DNA of 64,000 bases from Zoogloea sp016790385 (GTDB taxonomy: Bacteria; Pseudomonadota; Gammaproteobacteria; Burkholderiales; Rhodocyclaceae), in NCBI RefSeq assembly GCF_041916735.1, contig NZ_JAYRYY010000010.1, one strand, 5' to 3'. Positions 43,141-52,413 of this stretch are shown here, in pieces (positions within the stretch are counted from its first letter, which is position 1; every line of letters begins with the position of its first letter). The position numbers and the translations under genes were made by a program. The notes under the pieces are model-generated. The model was not told the origin of the DNA, did not search any database, and saw only the letters and a list, made by a program, of their open reading frames with translations.

Positions 43141-45843
43141 TCAGCGGCTCGGCGTGTCAGCGCCCAGCGAGGCGGCGTACCGCGGATCGATGGGGGAACC
43201 ACGACACACCCGAAAGCCGACGCCGCTGCCACGGACGCCGGGCGTGAAGTCGTAGCGCCCGGCAGCGCGGCAGTCGTCCGGATCGAAGCCCCAGGCCCCG
43301 CCGCGCACCACACGGAACTCAACGTCTTCACGTCCGGCGGGATCACCGTTTTGATTCAGGCACCATTCCCAGACATTGCCTGCCATATCGTAGACCTCCC
43401 TCTCTTTCACCCGACCAGCCGGAAAGAGCCCCACGGAGGTCGTGCGTCCTATGCCCGATTCGCCTGAGTTTCCCCCTACCTCAAGCCAGTCAGGCCCCCA
43501 AGGAAAACCCAAACCCGCTGCACCCGCCTGTGCCACCCATTGCCACTCCCATTCGGTGGGCAGGCGCACCACCTCCCCCTCCAGGTTGAGGCGCCCAGTC
43601 AGCCAACGGCAGAAAGCCATGGCGTCGTGCCACGACACGTTGATTGCCGGGTGATTGGCGAAATCCCATCGCATCTGGCCAGGCTGCTCTTCATGCTGAA
43701 GTCCTTCCCACCACTCCGGGTTGCCATAACCGTCATCCGCCGCCACGAAGGCCTTGTACTGCTGCCAGGTCACCTGGTAGCGGGCGATCCGGAAGGGCCG
43801 GCTGATCCTGACCTGTTGCGGCGGATCGGTCTCCAGCGTCACCACCGCGCCCCCTTCGGGAACATCCACCGTCTCCCAGGCGATATCAGGCACGCCGCAC
43901 GCATCCAGCCCAACACCCTTGCGCGGGTCGGGCAGGCTGTTGAGGCGACGGCCGATATCCTCCCGGCGCACCGGCGAGGTCTCGTCCTGCGTCAGCTCCT
44001 CCAGCAGCGCCAGGGGCTCGGGGCGCAGAAAGCTGCGCAAGGGCTCGTCGAGCGTGCCTTGCAGGGCCCGCCAGGCATGGAAGCCCGGGTCGGTGAACTC
44101 CGGATCGTGCTGCGCTTCTATTCCGCCGAGGGCACACAGGGCTTCGATGGCCGGCTTCTGGCGCTCCCAGCCCCACATCAACAGCCGGTTGCCGCTCGAC
44201 CGCCAGTCGCTGGCGGCCTGCTCGACCTCCCGCCGCCGGGCCAGGAAGATGGCATGGCGCATGCACCAGTCGGCCAGCCGCGGCCAGTGCTGGAACAGGG
44301 TTTCGTGGGCGATCTCCACATGCCCATCCTCGGTGTCGGTGAGCACGCCCTGGGTACGCAGGGCGTCGACCAGATAGGCCAGGTTGCCATCACCCCGCAG
44401 CCCCGCAACGCGAGCACTACGGCGGGTGGGGATGCCATCCACCGAGCTTGCCAGGGCCGCAAACAGGGTGTTGCAGGCAGCCGAAAGAGCAGGATCCGCA
44501 TCGATCGCCTCATCCACCGGTGCGGTGGCGCACTTCACGCTCTCCGCCAGACCGCCGACGGCCTGCCAGGCGGCGCGGGTGATGCCGTGTATCGGGTCGC
44601 GGCTGTCGAACAGGCGTTGTAGGGTGAGCGCCAGCAAGGGCAGCGCACCCGCCATGCCCCGGGCCGTGGTAGCCAGCTCGCTGACCAGGGCATCGTCGAT
44701 GGGGACGCCACAATCCGTCGCCGGGCGGGCGATGAGTTGGCGGTAGCGTGCGTCGTCGGTGATCGGATCGAGGGGCATATGGCTCGGCCCCAATCTCGCC
44801 GCACCGAGCCAATCGGCCAGCGACGCATAGAACTCGCTGCGCAGCGTGAGCGCCAGATAAACACCTTCGACGTCCAGCAGCGCATCCCAGAGCGCCGCAA
44901 AGTCCTGCCGGCCGGCTTCCGATGTCTGGGTGAATAACTCTTCGAACTGGTCGGCAAATATCAGCAGCGGCGCCAACGCATGCAGGTGGCGGCTGAGCGC
45001 TTTGGCGGGCTGGGCACGCAGTTCCTCGGCAAGGCGCGCCGCCCGCGCCTTGGGTCCGCGCAACCTTTCCTCGGGCATCAGGCGGTCCAGGGCGTCGGCG
45101 AACCGGGCAAAAGGATCGTCCTGGGGTGTGAAGCGCAGATAGCCCATGGCACCGGCCACGCGCTTGCGCAGCGCAGGCAGCACACCCGCCGCCACCAGGG
45201 ACGACTTGCCCGTACCCGAGCGCCCGACCAGGCACACCTGGCGCTGTTCGATAAGCCTGTCCACAACCCGGCGGATATCCTCGTCGCGGCCGAAGAACAC
45301 GCCGGCATGACGCTCGGTGAAAGCGGCAAGCCCGGGATAGGGGTTGGGGATCACTCTGACGAGCCGTGAATCGCTCGTGTTGGGCTCGTCAATGACGGGT
45401 GGCTGCCGCAGGATTGCCAGCAGCTTCGCATACTGTTCATCGGGTTTGAAGCGCACAAAACCCCGCAGCGCCTCCGGAACGTCGTCCTCACGGCCACCGG
45501 TCGGAAGTATCGGGACGAAACGCCGATTCATGAGCTTGTTGGCGCTGAGCTCGTTCTGAATCAGGTTGGCCTCCCAGCGCACCCCACGGCCCACATCGGG
45601 ATCCCCCTTGCCTTCGTAAAACAGGCGATAGGCCGGCGTGCACGCCAGCAGGATCCAGTCCGCGCTCCTGAACTCGTCATTGACCCAGTCAACCCAGGGC
45701 TTCGCGGGGCGGGGATCGTACTGGTCAATGATGGCGTCAAGCCCGTCTGCACGCAGCCGGGCAGCCAGTTCGGCTATCCATTGGGAGTGTGCTGCATCGC
45801 CCTGGGCATAGCTGATGAGCACGCGGGGGGAAGGCGTTGTCAT
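43141..45843 (-). CDS. DGR target A: SEFIR/TIR + nSTAND NTPase + FGE-sulfatase domain protein
   Basis: This 900-residue protein has residues 1-150 resembling a SEFIR/TIR domain (RVLISYAQGDAAHSQWIAEL, GLDAIIDQYD, LLACTPAYRLFYEG). It then has an nSTAND1-type NTPase: NPYPGLAAFTERHAGVFFGR, Walker A GRSGTGKSS (about 207-215) and Walker B LLIFADQFEELF (about 293-304). A C-terminal formylglycine-generating-enzyme-like domain of about 240 residues follows (RISRPFRIARYQVTWQQYKA, VRLPTEWEWQWVAQAG, MAGNVWEWC). The last 50 residues contain variable repeat VR-A. No transmembrane helix is seen, unlike the other targets. It is probably a soluble ligand sensor that oligomerises and signals through SEFIR; the effector outcome is unknown. 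Confidence 0.87.
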   Translation of the reverse strand: MTTPSPRVLISYAQGDAAHSQWIAELAARLRADGLDAIIDQYDPRPAKPWVDWVNDEFRSADWILLACTPAYRLFYEGKGDPDVGRGVRWEANLIQNELSANKLMNRRFVPILPTGGREDDVPEALRGFVRFKPDEQYAKLLAILRQPPVIDEPNTSDSRLVRVIPNPYPGLAAFTERHAGVFFGRDEDIRRVVDRLIEQRQVCLVGRSGTGKSSLVAAGVLPALRKRVAGAMGYLRFTPQDDPFARFADALDRLMPEERLRGPKARAARLAEELRAQPAKALSRHLHALAPLLIFADQFEELFTQTSEAGRQDFAALWDALLDVEGVYLALTLRSEFYASLADWLGAARLGPSHMPLDPITDDARYRQLIARPATDCGVPIDDALVSELATTARGMAGALPLLALTLQRLFDSRDPIHGITRAAWQAVGGLAESVKCATAPVDEAIDADPALSAACNTLFAALASSVDGIPTRRSARVAGLRGDGNLAYLVDALRTQGVLTDTEDGHVEIAHETLFQHWPRLADWCMRHAIFLARRREVEQAASDWRSSGNRLLMWGWERQKPAIEALCALGGIEAQHDPEFTDPGFHAWRALQGTLDEPLRSFLRPEPLALLEELTQDETSPVRREDIGRRLNSLPDPRKGVGLDACGVPDIAWETVDVPEGGAVVTLETDPPQQVRISRPFRIARYQVTWQQYKAFVAADDGYGNPEWWEGLQHEEQPGQMRWDFANHPAINVSWHDAMAFCRWLTGRLNLEGEVVRLPTEWEWQWVAQAGAAGLGFPWGPDWLEVGGNSGESGIGRTTSVGLFPAGRVKEREVYDMAGNVWEWCLNQNGDPAGREDVEFRVVRGGAWGFDPDDCRAAGRYDFTPGVRGSGVGFRVCRGSPIDPRYAASLGADTPSR
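43188..43318 (-). repeat. DGR variable repeat VR-A (131 bp)
   Basis: Aligns without gaps to the template at 58947-59077. In the 72-nt core (43219-43290) 23 positions differ; 20 are at template adenines. The three others are a CTG to CCG change (shared with VR-C), one C to G, and one G to A. The Asn codons of the template have become Gly, Phe, Asp, Tyr, Val and Ser. The A-free 25-nt 3' stretch is identical to the template. Confidence 0.93.
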
Positions 45844-45964
45844 GATCGGTGGGGGATATCAAAGGCAGCCATCATGATAAGGCCGCCGCACCCACTGAGG
45901 CACATACGCGGGAAGCTGGCGTCTGCAAAGGGAAGCCGGAATCCGGTCACGGACAGAAGGTCGG

Positions 45965-47320
45965 TCACCCCTCTCCGGGCAGGATGGGATCTCCCATGCG
46001 CAATGACTGCACGCTGAGCAAGGTCCTGAAAAGACGTGCCGTCCAGGTGGACACCAGCGACAGATCGTCTTCGTCCTCGACATACCAACGACCATCTCGG
46101 CTCAAGGCGCGCAGGCGGACCCAGTGCTCCTGGATGGGGGCATCGTCATCCGGAAGGATCAACCGCGCTTCCAAGGCCAACCGAACGGCACGCCCCGCGA
46201 AGGCGAGATCAAGCACGATGAGATCGGCGTCGCCGCGATGGCGCCCGGAGAGATGTTGGCCGATGCGCACAACGGCAAGCGCGTTCTCGCTTAGCGCTGC
46301 GTCCCAGGCACGGCGGACCTCCGTTTCGGCGAGTGCAAGGGTATCGGCGGCCCTCCTGAGCAGGGGCCTCAAAGACTCGTCATTCTGTAGCCAGGACCGG
46401 AACCGGTCGTAAACTGCGCCCGCAATGAGAATGTCCGGAATCTGGGGCCGGATCAGCAAACGCGTCCGATGCTCCATCCTCTCGACGCTGACCAACAAGG
46501 AAAACTGCTGCGAATCGAACTGCGCGCCCCTTTTCGGAGAACGGCTCCACGTGTCGAACCGCCACTCCAGATCGACGGGCGCTATCTTCTCAATTGGCCG
46601 CCCCATCTGGTCAAAGTACATGTCGAGGCGTGCGCTGAAAGCTCCGATCATTGATGCCCTTGACGCCCCGTTCGCCAGGTTCGTGATGACCAGGCGCGCC
46701 TCGGCAAGCACTTCGCCCAGCGCTTTCGCAAACTCGGAATCGTCCTGCGGAAGCATCCAGTTTTCCGTGACTTCTACGGGGGCATTGTCCCTGGCCCATC
46801 CGGCAAGGGTTTCAACCAGATCGGAAATGACAAACCACTGCGCGGCATCAAGGCGTTCTCCCGGCTTGAATTCGAGCCGCTCGTGACCAGGGGTGCTCAA
46901 GGCATCCACACTTGCAGCGCCGCCATCGAGAAAATGCACAACGTAGTCACGACCGGCGCTCGCGGCGAAGATCAGGTCACGGCGCCCTCCTCCCCCCGGT
47001 ATGGGCAGGAATACCGGCAGCCCGAAACTGATCGTAATCGGCAAGCCCTGGCTTTGCTCATCGGCCATGGCCGCTTCGATGCGAACATTGATCGATAGAG
47101 TGAACTCGGACCGCCCCGAAGTCTTTTTGCGGAAGAACGCAAAACGCGAGCTATCAACACTGCTTCGGACCTGCTGGAGGCTCAGGTCCAGCCCCGTAAC
47201 GTCGTGGCGAACGGCCGTATGCTCGATGTTCAGGCGTGCATCGGACAGGGCGCCGCGGAGCCGCTCGAAGGCATCCATCGAGACCACAAGGAATTCAGCA
47301 ATCCCGGTGGATGCAGCCAT
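45965..47320 (-). CDS. Hypothetical protein, last gene of the unknown-family operon
   Basis: This 451-residue protein is not recognised. No signal peptide or membrane span is seen. The N-terminal part (MDAFERLRGALSDARLNIEH) is helical and is followed by beta-rich stretches (FTLSINVRIEAAMADE, LDMYFDQMGRPIEKIAPVDL). It looks like a two-part relative of the three smaller upstream proteins, which share a helical segment followed by strands. Its start is 3 bp after the stop of the 290-residue gene, and target gene A begins 121 bp further on the same strand, so it may be cotranscribed with the DGR target. Confidence 0.65.
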   Translation of the reverse strand: MAASTGIAEFLVVSMDAFERLRGALSDARLNIEHTAVRHDVTGLDLSLQQVRSSVDSSRFAFFRKKTSGRSEFTLSINVRIEAAMADEQSQGLPITISFGLPVFLPIPGGGGRRDLIFAASAGRDYVVHFLDGGAASVDALSTPGHERLEFKPGERLDAAQWFVISDLVETLAGWARDNAPVEVTENWMLPQDDSEFAKALGEVLAEARLVITNLANGASRASMIGAFSARLDMYFDQMGRPIEKIAPVDLEWRFDTWSRSPKRGAQFDSQQFSLLVSVERMEHRTRLLIRPQIPDILIAGAVYDRFRSWLQNDESLRPLLRRAADTLALAETEVRRAWDAALSENALAVVRIGQHLSGRHRGDADLIVLDLAFAGRAVRLALEARLILPDDDAPIQEHWVRLRALSRDGRWYVEDEDDLSLVSTWTARLFRTLLSVQSLRMGDPILPGEG

Positions 47321-47323
47321 CCC

Positions 47324-48196
47324 TCAAGCCTTCGCCAAAATCGATTCGAGCGCCTTGCCCAGTGCGGGCTCCAGCTTTAGGGGCCCCTTTACCGTATCGC
47401 CGGAATCGGGGGCAACAAGCAACGATGGCCCGTCCTGACCTTGAATTGCGAGCGAAAGAGCAAGGGTGCCGCGCGCCTGTCGTAGCAGGGTGGCCCCTGC
47501 CAAGCGTTCGCGCCAGGGATCTCCTTCGGGCAGCCTGTTCAAAATGATCTCTGCGAGTTGGTTGCGGACAGAGAGCTCCGCAGGCAGGGGTACAGCGACA
47601 ATGTCGAAGCAGACCTTTTGCTTGAGAGACTCGCGCTCGGAGGAGCTTCGGGACGCAAGCAGGATGTTCACTCCACTTTCGTCCGCCTTCTCCACTTCGA
47701 AGGCGATCTCGGCCGAGAGTTTGGGAATCCGGTATGCCGCTGAGACGTTGGTGTTATCGGGTGCGGTCAGACTCTTGTCCAACTCCCCCTGCGCCTCGAT
47801 GACTGCTTTGCCGACCGACTGCAAAAACACCGATATGGACGTGGGCGAGCGTTTGTCTGTCTCGCCCCCCTTTGCAAGCTGTACTGCCGGCTCAACTTCG
47901 GTGCCCGGCACATCAGCGTCTGCCGAAGCCGCTATCGATGCCGTCACCGCTTGACCCTGCGCCCCTACCCATAGATTGATGGCCGAACTCAGTGCTTCAA
48001 GGCTCCGCTGAATCGCAACCAGTTCATCAGACTTATAATTGGAAAGCGTGGCCGAGAATCGCTGTCCGGGCGGCTCTCCAGTCGCCGTCTCACCCGACTG
48101 CCCCAGTACGCCCTGAATCTGCTTGACGAAGTTAGCGGCCTTCGGACTAAAAGTGGTGTTAATGAGGTCCACGAACCCCTGCACGTTTTTCTGCAT
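47324..48196 (-). CDS. Hypothetical protein with VIEAQGELD motif
   Basis: This 290-residue cytoplasmic protein is of unknown function. The N-terminal 100 residues look helical (FVDLINTTFSPKAANFVKQI, VAIQRSLEALSSAINLWVGA). A motif AVIEAQGELDKS is followed by beta-type sequence (YRIPKLSAEIAFEVEKADES). The neighbouring genes carry the matching motifs SVAEAQDELNNG and DVVEAQRELEAA, so these proteins look like relatives. It is separated by 3 bp from each flanking gene in a tight operon. It could be a small-ligand or subunit protein; nothing catalytic is visible. Confidence 0.65.
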   Translation of the reverse strand: MQKNVQGFVDLINTTFSPKAANFVKQIQGVLGQSGETATGEPPGQRFSATLSNYKSDELVAIQRSLEALSSAINLWVGAQGQAVTASIAASADADVPGTEVEPAVQLAKGGETDKRSPTSISVFLQSVGKAVIEAQGELDKSLTAPDNTNVSAAYRIPKLSAEIAFEVEKADESGVNILLASRSSSERESLKQKVCFDIVAVPLPAELSVRNQLAEIILNRLPEGDPWRERLAGATLLRQARGTLALSLAIQGQDGPSLLVAPDSGDTVKGPLKLEPALGKALESILAKA

Positions 48197-48199
48197 GAC

Positions 48200-48790
48200 T
48201 CAATTTCCGCTCGGGGCGGAATCATCCTTCTCCTCGGGCTTCTTCAGAGACTTGCCAAGGCTTTCGAGCAACGTGCTCGTGTTCGTCCTGGCGGGCGAAA
48301 CGTTTGGAAGGTCCTTCAACTGTGTGCTGTCGATCGTCGCAACGCGTGTCAACAACTCACTGGTGATGTCCTTGCCCGCTGGAAGTGCATGGAGCTTGCA
48401 GGTAATCCGGGCAGCAGCGCGATAGTCATAACCGAAGCCCACCGCAATGGCCGCATTGAGCGCCACGGCCTTGGTGCCCAAACGCAGCTCGGCCGAGCCA
48501 CCCGCGTTGAAGCTCTCGGCCAGATCCGCACTGAAATCAAAGGTCGTTTCACTGAACTGATAGCGGCTCGGGGCCAGTTGCAGCAAGAGTGTGGCGATCT
48601 GCGGATCGAGCTGCCCCGGAGTATTTGATTTTGGTAGCAAGTCCCCGAGCAATTTCGCGAGTTCGGCAACGGCCTGGACATAGCCGTTGTTCAGTTCATC
48701 CTGGGCTTCGGCAACCGAAAGGCCCATGCGGCCCAGAATCGCCGGAAGATAGGAAAGATCGTTGACGAGACGTGAGGCTTGGTTGGCCAT
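48200..48790 (-). CDS. Hypothetical protein with VAEAQDELN motif
   Basis: This 196-residue protein has the motif SVAEAQDELNNGYVQAVAEL near residue 25, then beta-rich sequence (YQFSETTFDFSADLAESFNA, RLGTKAVALNAAIAVGFGYD). The same helix-then-strand layout is seen in its two operon neighbours. There is no signal peptide. It lies 28 bp after the 90-residue gene and 3 bp before the 290-residue gene. Function unknown. Confidence 0.65.
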   Translation of the reverse strand: MANQASRLVNDLSYLPAILGRMGLSVAEAQDELNNGYVQAVAELAKLLGDLLPKSNTPGQLDPQIATLLLQLAPSRYQFSETTFDFSADLAESFNAGGSAELRLGTKAVALNAAIAVGFGYDYRAAARITCKLHALPAGKDITSELLTRVATIDSTQLKDLPNVSPARTNTSTLLESLGKSLKKPEEKDDSAPSGN

Positions 48791-48818
48791 GGAAAACTCC
48801 TTGTTCGTTGGAAAACAA

Positions 48819-49091
48819 TCAGGGCTTGATGGGAATTAGCTGAACATCGAGTTGCAGGCGGCACTGCTCGGAAAAGTCCTTGCGTCCCGCGTGGAAGTAA
48901 CGGGTAAGAGGGAAATACAGCACATCGGCGCCAAGCTTGAAGTCACGCATTTCCATGTGGTGAGCTTCAATCGGAAGGTCGATCCGAAAGGATTCGAACT
49001 GCCACCCTGGCCTTGCTGCCTCCAGCTCGCGCTGGGCCTCCACCACATCAAGAGCCAGGCGGGTAAGCAATTGGGCAAGGTTCGTGTCCAT
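48819..49091 (-). CDS. Small hypothetical protein with VVEAQRELE motif
   Basis: This 90-residue protein starts MDTNLAQLLTRLALDVVEAQ and continues with strand-like sequence (FRIDLPIEAHHMEMRDFKLG). I chose the ATG at 49091 because the longer frame upstream overlaps the neighbouring secreted-protein gene in another frame and is Arg/Ser-rich without structure. It appears to be the shortest member of the local family of three. Function unknown. Confidence 0.6.
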   Translation of the reverse strand: MDTNLAQLLTRLALDVVEAQRELEAARPGWQFESFRIDLPIEAHHMEMRDFKLGADVLYFPLTRYFHAGRKDFSEQCRLQLDVQLIPIKP

Positions 49092-49101
49092 TGCCGGAAG
49101 C

Positions 49102-49626
49102 TCAAGGCAGGAAGTCACGGTCTGCCGGGGGGAAGCCGGCAGCGCTGAAGTAATCAGGCCCCAGTTCAGACCTTGCGGCGCCACGGCAACGGCGGGTGAG
49201 TTGCCGCTTTCCGTCCGCCTCCACGGCAACGCCCGCCACTTCGCCCTTACCCCTGATCCAGAACGAGAAGACGACATAGCGGAACCGTCCACGCTCAAAC
49301 TCGAGCCATGCGCCGCCACCGCCGGACAAGCTTGCAGTGCCCGCCCGGAAGCCTGGAACGGAGTCTTCATCGGACGGAAAAGCCAGTTCCGACTTGCTGC
49401 CCACGCGTCCGTATCGATACTGCAGGCGAGCTCCACGCGCCGGATCAACGGGCGCTTCACACAACGACACCTGCCGAGGGCCCGTCGTACAAGCGAAGAC
49501 AACCCGCTCACCCGCCTGGCAAAGAGATGGGGATGGGGATGGCGCTGCCGATGCCGCTGGCAACACGAAACTACCGAACAGAAGGACTGCAATGGCGAAT
49601 CCGCCACGCACGCCGGTCGATCTCAA
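49102..49626 (-). CDS. Small exported protein overlapping a GH19 gene (possible immunity protein)
   Basis: This 174-residue protein has a clear signal peptide (GGFAIAVLLFGSFVLPAASA) and several cysteines (SLCQAGERVVFACTTG, SLCEAP, RRCRG). Its start overlaps the stop of the GH19 hydrolase by 4 bp (ATGA), so the two are translationally coupled. A cytoplasmic-type peptidoglycan hydrolase without signal peptide followed by an exported partner is the usual layout of a periplasm-acting toxin and its immunity protein. That assignment is an inference; no family is recognised. Confidence 0.65.
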   Translation of the reverse strand: MRSTGVRGGFAIAVLLFGSFVLPAASAAPSPSPSLCQAGERVVFACTTGPRQVSLCEAPVDPARGARLQYRYGRVGSKSELAFPSDEDSVPGFRAGTASLSGGGGAWLEFERGRFRYVVFSFWIRGKGEVAGVAVEADGKRQLTRRCRGAARSELGPDYFSAAGFPPADRDFLP

Positions 49627-50429
49627 AGCAACGGCTCCCCGCGCTTGTATGCCTCGGTGAAAGCTTCCAGCCCATGGCTTCCACCATTCACGGCTCTGCG
49701 GGCGCGCCGAAAATCTCGAGCCAGCAGCGCCGTCTTGATCCTTACCTCGTGGTTCTTCAGGAAGCAGGCGAGGATGAGGCCCGCTGTCTGCGGATCATTC
49801 GCCAGATCCGGACTGCCCTCCAGGCCGACGCCGATCTGCTTGCCGATCTCACGATAGTTGTGGCGCCCAGTCAGCTGGATGTATCCCCGCCCCTTGAAGC
49901 TCGCTCCATCCGGCGCCCCGCGATTTCCCAGATCGGTCCGATTGTCGTAGAGATCGAAGGGGTGACCGCGGGGAGAGGTGTTGAAACGGGAGATGCCCTC
50001 ATCAATCGGCTTGAAGCCTGCCGTTTCGGCAGCGATGGTGGCAAGCGCCATCAGCACCATCTTCTTGTCGGTCAGCCCGAAGTGCTTCAAGCCGTCCAGC
50101 AAGGGGGGCAGATTGGCTTCGATGTTGGTGATCCTCGCGCCAGTCAGTATCCGGGCGACGACGCCCGTATCGACTGCCCCCAGGACGGAAGGCAGCGAAG
50201 CATCCGCACTCAGGCCGAGCCGCGCAAGCGTTCGCGGGCCCGCTTCGCCGTCAACCAGCAGATCCCCTTCACTTGCCTGGAAGGCGCGTACCGCGGCCTC
50301 GGTCCCCACGCCGAAAACGCCGTCGACCTTCCCGCAAGGAAAGCCCTTGTCCGTCAAGGCCTGCTGCAATGCGCGAACGTCATCCCCCTTCATGAGTTCG
50401 CCATCCACGACCAGCAAAAGTGTTCTCAT
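49623..50429 (-). CDS. Peptidoglycan-binding domain + GH19 chitinase/lysozyme-like hydrolase
   Basis: A 268-residue protein. Residues 5-65 form a PG_binding_1 domain (GDDVRALQQALTDKGFPCGK, VDGVFGVGTEAAVRAFQ). Residues about 100-268 resemble GH19/endolysin catalytic domains: LMALATIAAETAGFKPIDEG with the catalytic Glu, and ASFKGRGYIQLTGRHNYREI. No signal peptide is present. GGAGG precedes the ATG at 50429. It heads the minus-strand operon that ends near target gene A. It would cleave peptidoglycan or chitin-like glycans, either as a contact-delivered toxin or a phage-type endolysin. Confidence 0.85.
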   Translation of the reverse strand: MRTLLLVVDGELMKGDDVRALQQALTDKGFPCGKVDGVFGVGTEAAVRAFQASEGDLLVDGEAGPRTLARLGLSADASLPSVLGAVDTGVVARILTGARITNIEANLPPLLDGLKHFGLTDKKMVLMALATIAAETAGFKPIDEGISRFNTSPRGHPFDLYDNRTDLGNRGAPDGASFKGRGYIQLTGRHNYREIGKQIGVGLEGSPDLANDPQTAGLILACFLKNHEVRIKTALLARDFRRARRAVNGGSHGLEAFTEAYKRGEPLL

Positions 50430-50669
50430 TGAAATGCCTCCGCTGAAGGAAATTCGTAACAATCGTCGCCAAGCCAATCTTCATGACCATGGTCTTGACT
50501 CATTCAAGCACACCCCTGTCGGAATGCCAGAATGCGTATTCCAATATCAAACCCCGGAATCACTAATTCACACTCACAGCAAAGCACATGTCATGTAGCA
50601 GGCACAGCAAACCGGTACTACATTTCATGTAGGTTCCGGGCAGCAAAGCCCTTTCGCGGAGGAAACAGG

Positions 50670-51599
50670 ATGAACCTGACCATCTGGATCGACGTCGCCA
50701 TCGGCCTGAGCGTCATCTTTCTCGGTACCAGCCTTTTTGTGACGATCATCAACGAATATGTCGCACAGGCTCTGGACTTGCGGGGGAAGGCGCTGCGGAC
50801 GGCACTGGTCAGGCTGATCGACGATGACACCATGGTCACCGCGCTCTCTCGGAGCCCGGCGCTGAGGCCGTTCTTCGACAGCAAAGCCAGGACTGGCACG
50901 CTGCCGTCGTATGTGGAACCGCAGATCCTGGCGCGCCTCCTGATTGGCGGCCTGCGCGCCAGCTCAACAGACAGCGACCCGCTCGAAAGCGTGACCGCGT
51001 CGATTCGCACACTGCGCGGCTCAAGCCTCAGGAGCCAACTCCTGGCACTCACTGCCACGGCGGGGAGCTCGATGGATGAGCTGATCAAAGTCACGAGCAA
51101 CTGGGCCGACCAGTCACTGACGGTGCTTGGAGAGAGCTACAAGCGCAACTTGCGCGCCATCAGCTTTTTCATCGGGCTCGGTGTTGCCGTGGCTTTCAAC
51201 ATCGACACCCTTTTCCTGACCGAACATCTGTACCGAAACAAGGAATCCCGTGACGCCACGGTCGCCCTGGCGCTCAAGATCAAGGAGGAGACCGACAAGG
51301 AAGTCTTTGACGCCTGCCTGACCCTGCCGCTGGACACTCGCAAGGCAGACCCCCGCTGCGCGGAACTGCTCCGGCTGGTGGACAACATCAAAGAGCACAG
51401 CGAGTCGGGCGGCAAGCTGCCGATCGGCTGGAAGGACGCACCCTTCAAGTGGACAAACATTCCGGGCTGGCTTCTGACTGCACTGGCCCTGTCCCTTGGC
51501 GCACCGTTCTGGTTCGACCTCCTGAACAAGATTGTCAATGTCCGCCATGGCATCGCAAAGCCAGAGACGAGGAAGGAGACCGATAAAGCCGACACCTGA
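50670..51599 (+). CDS. Membrane protein of unknown function
   Basis: This 309-residue protein has three hydrophobic helices: an N-terminal one (LTIWIDVAIGLSVIFLGTSL, residues 3-28), one in the middle (about 165-190, ISFFIGLGVAVAFNIDTLFL) and one near the C-terminus (IPGWLLTALALSLGAPFWFD). The regions between are helical and soluble. GGAGG precedes the ATG at 50670. It begins the plus-strand operon that ends with target gene B, 50 bp before the M15 peptidase gene. No family recognised; it may anchor or export a partner. Confidence 0.72.
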   Translation: MNLTIWIDVAIGLSVIFLGTSLFVTIINEYVAQALDLRGKALRTALVRLIDDDTMVTALSRSPALRPFFDSKARTGTLPSYVEPQILARLLIGGLRASSTDSDPLESVTASIRTLRGSSLRSQLLALTATAGSSMDELIKVTSNWADQSLTVLGESYKRNLRAISFFIGLGVAVAFNIDTLFLTEHLYRNKESRDATVALALKIKEETDKEVFDACLTLPLDTRKADPRCAELLRLVDNIKEHSESGGKLPIGWKDAPFKWTNIPGWLLTALALSLGAPFWFDLLNKIVNVRHGIAKPETRKETDKADT

Positions 51600-51648
51600 C
51601 CTGACCGCCAATCGGACACTCAATCAAGACAATTCAACAGGAGAGACC

Positions 51649-52413
51649 ATGAGCACAATCACCAAACTGGTTCCGATTCCATCGGGCATCAACCAGGGCA
51701 TCAAGCCGGCACGCCAACAGACCATGCTGTCGCTGATCGGAAACCCAAGAGCGACTTACAACAGTAAGTGTCAGAACCCCACCAATCCACGCATTTCCTC
51801 CTTGATCGTCGTTGAAACCGTGGGACGTCTGAAGGTGAGGGGTCTGAGTCCGGCCGTTGCGTCGCTGCGCGCAGTCATCGATGAGATCCGGACATCCGTT
51901 CCGGATGTCTACGAGACGCTCGGACACATGGGAATGCTATGCGCAAGACTCGTGCGCGGCTCGGCCACAGCGATCAGTAATCACGCGTGGGGAACTGCGA
52001 TCGATCTGACGTTGGATGGCAAACTCGACATACGCGGAGATGGTCTCGTGCAGGAAGGGCTGACCCGGATCGCGCCTATCTTCAACAAGCATCAATGGTT
52101 CTGGGGCGCCGGCTTTCGCACCGAGGACGCCATGCACTTTGAATGCTCCGACGGTCTGATCCGGCAATGGGCGCAGGATGGCGTCTTTGGCGCCACGGCC
52201 CCTCCTGACTCAGGCGAGCTGTACATGTTTGGTGACAGAGGCCCAGAGGTGATGAAGCTGCAGACCGCACTCAACAAGAAGGGCGCGCTTCTTCTGGTGG
52301 ACGGCGATTTTGGCCGCAACACTCAGGCCGCGGTCATGGCGTTCCAGCGCAAACATGACCTCCCCGCGGACGGCGTGGTGGGACCCAAGACCCTTGCAGC
52401 GCTCGGCCTATGA
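51649..52413 (+). CDS. M15-family peptidase with C-terminal peptidoglycan-binding domain
   Basis: This 254-residue protein has a VanY/M15-like catalytic domain. The zinc-site segments are seen as ISNHAWGTAIDLTLDG (His...Asp) and TEDAMHFECSDG (His), with a PG_binding_1 domain at the end (FGDRGPEVMKLQTALNKKGA, DGDFGRNTQAAVMAFQRKHD). No signal peptide is found. The start at 51649 follows CAGGAGAG. It should cleave peptide cross-bridges or stem peptides in peptidoglycan. The next gene overlaps by ATGA and encodes an exported protein, mirroring the GH19 pair on the other strand. Confidence 0.85.
   Translation: MSTITKLVPIPSGINQGIKPARQQTMLSLIGNPRATYNSKCQNPTNPRISSLIVVETVGRLKVRGLSPAVASLRAVIDEIRTSVPDVYETLGHMGMLCARLVRGSATAISNHAWGTAIDLTLDGKLDIRGDGLVQEGLTRIAPIFNKHQWFWGAGFRTEDAMHFECSDGLIRQWAQDGVFGATAPPDSGELYMFGDRGPEVMKLQTALNKKGALLLVDGDFGRNTQAAVMAFQRKHDLPADGVVGPKTLAALGL

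Noticed and set aside
49092..49607. Extended N-terminus for the 90-residue gene at 48819-49091
   Set aside because: The extension is Ser/Arg/Pro-rich and overlaps a well-formed secreted protein gene in another frame on the same strand.
49623..52413. Prophage as the explanation for the GH19 and M15 genes
   Set aside because: Endolysin-like domains alone fit, but no capsid, tail, terminase or integrase genes are seen. Kept as an alternative only for these two genes.
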